A DNA stretch of 64,000 nt from Tetracentron sinense (lineage: Eukaryota > Streptophyta > Magnoliopsida > Trochodendrales > Trochodendraceae), in NCBI GenBank assembly GCA_015143295.1, contig JABCRI010000989.1:248001-312000 (forward strand), written 5' to 3'. Position numbers and translations under genes: made by a program. Below the pieces are notes generated by a model. The model did no database searches and was not told the DNA's origin. It saw nothing but the letters and a program-made list of their open reading frames with translations. Positions within the stretch are counted from its first letter, which is position 1; every line of letters starts with the position of its first letter. Below are positions 61,990-64,000 of the stretch, one piece after another.

Positions 61990-64000
61990 TTGTCCAAACA
62001 GATTATTATGGTTTACCATCATCTGAAAAGGTTAACTTTGGGCACATAAATCTCTTTTTTAGGAGCCCAACTTTGTGACAGTAGCCAAACAAGATATTAC
62101 TGGCCTCATATTGGCCTGATTCAGTTCTTCAAGTGAGATTCAGTTCTTCAAGTGAGTGCAGGAGTTGATATGTCCTTTCACTAACTAGAATAAATACTAA
62201 TAAAAGGGAGACATAGAATCAAAACCCCTTAATCGAAGAAGTAATTATATGTCCACTAACCAACTAGAACAGATACTAATGGGTTGCCTGTCATATATAT
62301 ATATATACTAGCAAAAATCCCGTGCGATGCACGGTAAATAGGGTTTGAAAATAGATTAAACAAATGTCATTTTTAAAAGATATTTTTCCTTCTCTTTTTT
62401 TGTATTGCTCATAGTTAGCTGGTTAGTAGTTAGACGTTTATTGCAGTTTTGAGTTGCCACACATTCTCAGCTTATTTTAGTGATTTTTTAAATAATATTT
62501 AATAATCTATTGTTCCACAAGTATAGCATAAAAAAGACACATTGATTCTAGTCTCTTAGGGGTGAGGTAGTTGGGAAGTCCCTGAATTTAACATTATAAG
62601 ATTAATTTATTAATATTAAGAAAATTTAATTATTTGTATATATTATAATATTAATAATAAATTATATTACAAAAATTATCTTATTAATTTTTGATGGATA
62701 ACTCTTCTATCTTAAGCATGTGCAATTACGATATTACTTATCAATTTGGATGGATAACTCTCATTGTATTACAATGCATGTTTTTTTCTTTTTTTTTAAT
62801 AGAAACCTTTGATTCTGTATTATGCAATCTAAAGATTGTCCAACATGAAGTATAGAAGAGGAAGTGTTATATCTCCTCCGTTACTTAGATGTGGAGGGAA
62901 AAAATATAAAGAAACTTGGACTGAATATAAGAAAATAAAAGTCATCTTACCATATGACCACTATGCCAAACTAACCCCCTTTTTTTTTACAACTGTGAAT
63001 GACACTCGAAGAGAACACTGTGATTAAAATTTCTAGCTAGAATAAACTAATTTTATATGATGATCATCTAAACGTCGTGATCAAATGCCTATGTAGAATT
63101 GGTGGTAACTTCTCTAATTTTAATTCGTAAAAAGACTATATCTTAATCTAATACAAAAGCAAAGGATGAATATAAAAATGAAGCCATCAAAAGATGATAT
63201 CATACATGATCAATAAGTGTTGTGATCTTTCTTTCTTGGGATCCATTTTGAAGTTTGCAGCACTATGGACCATATTGTATAAGTAAACGACAGTTGTATT
63301 GAGGTGAATAGTATAAGATTGGATGGAGGAAACACATAATAGTAGTAGAAAAATCTTTTTGAAATTAAATCTCTAAATTTAAATACATAAGTGAAATAAT
63401 TGAAAGAAGCTATATAACATGTAAAAGAGGCCACTATACTAATCATATAGTCATATATCAACTGGATCTTGGTAATGAAAAATCCATGGTGATCAAGATA
63501 AGATGAGATAATAAAATCAGATCCCGCAAAGGATAATAATAACAAATCTCCACAAACAATAATAGTGATGGATAAGCAACCGGAATAGAGGGTAGAAGTT
63601 CTTTATTTCTACTCATTGAAACGGTCTAGAAGGAGCCGACACTCTTGACTTTTAATGAGTAGAAATAGAGAAGAGAGGGTGTTGTCAAATGAGTAGGAAT
63701 AGAGAATGGAGAGAATGAGAGTTGGTATAAATAGATACAATGACCAAAGGGGTATAAAGGGCCAAAAGGAGACCAAATGACGTCTAAGATGGAACGGAAG
63801 GGTGATCTATGTGTAACAGGTAACGTTTAAAATCTCAAATTTTTCTTAATTATTTAATTTAATATAATTTGTCAATTACTTCAGTGGGACTCATTAGTGC
63901 CTTAGAAGATGATTTTATATTGTAACTAATAATATTATTAATAATGATTCCAATTAATAAGACTCATTAATTAATAATAATGACTCCAATTAATATTAAG
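61990..64000. other. Right end, no gene recognised
   Basis: AT-rich intergenic DNA with short frames only. A sequence reading ACTAGCAAAAATCCCGTGCG lies at about 62309-62328, a type often seen at plant repeat ends, but no partner end was found. A purine-rich direct repeat (AATGAGTAGAAATAGAGAA near 63653 and AATGAGTAGGAATAGAGAA near 63689) is present. Confidence 0.45.

Noticed and set aside
62309..62330. ACTAGCAAAAATCCCGTGCG as a transposon end
   Set aside because: No partner end or target duplication could be found nearby, so no element is called.

Overview
The window is nuclear DNA from a seed plant, almost certainly an angiosperm: spliced genes with GT-AG introns, plant-type kinases, a plant agmatine deiminase, and Copia, Gypsy, LINE and hAT elements with a caulimovirid-like endogenous viral sequence. 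The species cannot be named from the sequence. Long introns and dense nested repeats suggest a fairly large, perhaps woody, genome (inference).

All three recognisable host genes lie on the minus strand. (1) 1162-5572: 5' part of an STK16-type Ser/Thr kinase. Its fourth exon is 2 nt shorter than the reading frame requires, and the 3' exons are not seen before the window edge. (2) 10379-49203: a complete agmatine deiminase gene. Ten exons encode 381 residues but span 38.8 kb, because introns 1, 4 and 7 (13.1, 8.3 and 13.8 kb) are full of transposons and viral fragments. (3) 54555-58220: a complete NIK-type leucine-rich-repeat receptor kinase, 11 exons and 624 residues. A decayed F-box/FBD pseudogene lies on the plus strand between genes 2 and 3 (about 52220-53465).

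Intron 7 of the deiminase gene (12248-26063) holds a four-level nest. A Copia element (13054-24024) has 226-bp LTRs and CCTTT target duplications. It contains a truncated LINE (about 17173-22705), which contains a solo LTR (17873-22538, target duplication CTTCT), which contains a hAT element (18056-19955) that keeps the transposase C-terminus. Intron 4 (27161-35504) holds at least four fragments of a Caulimoviridae-like sequence (movement protein, coat-protein-like region, zinc knuckle) in alternating orientation. One fragment is split by a 1,007-bp hAT element with an exact 8-bp duplication. Intron 1 (36011-49116) holds a LINE with an inverted 5' segment, a second Copia element, another LINE tail and several hAT MITEs.

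hAT-type insertions dominate the small repeats: ten are flanked by 6/8 to 8/8 matching 8-bp target duplications, and an eleventh probable one lies at 60441-61038. Many carry arrays of a private short word in both orientations near their ends. Other notable items are a 1.2-kb tandem array (6040-7260) that resembles the arms of a nearby fold-back element, and two snRNA-like USE+TATA pairs, one of them inside a MITE. I saw no tRNA, rRNA or CRISPR. All boundaries come from reading the sequence by eye, without alignment or database search.
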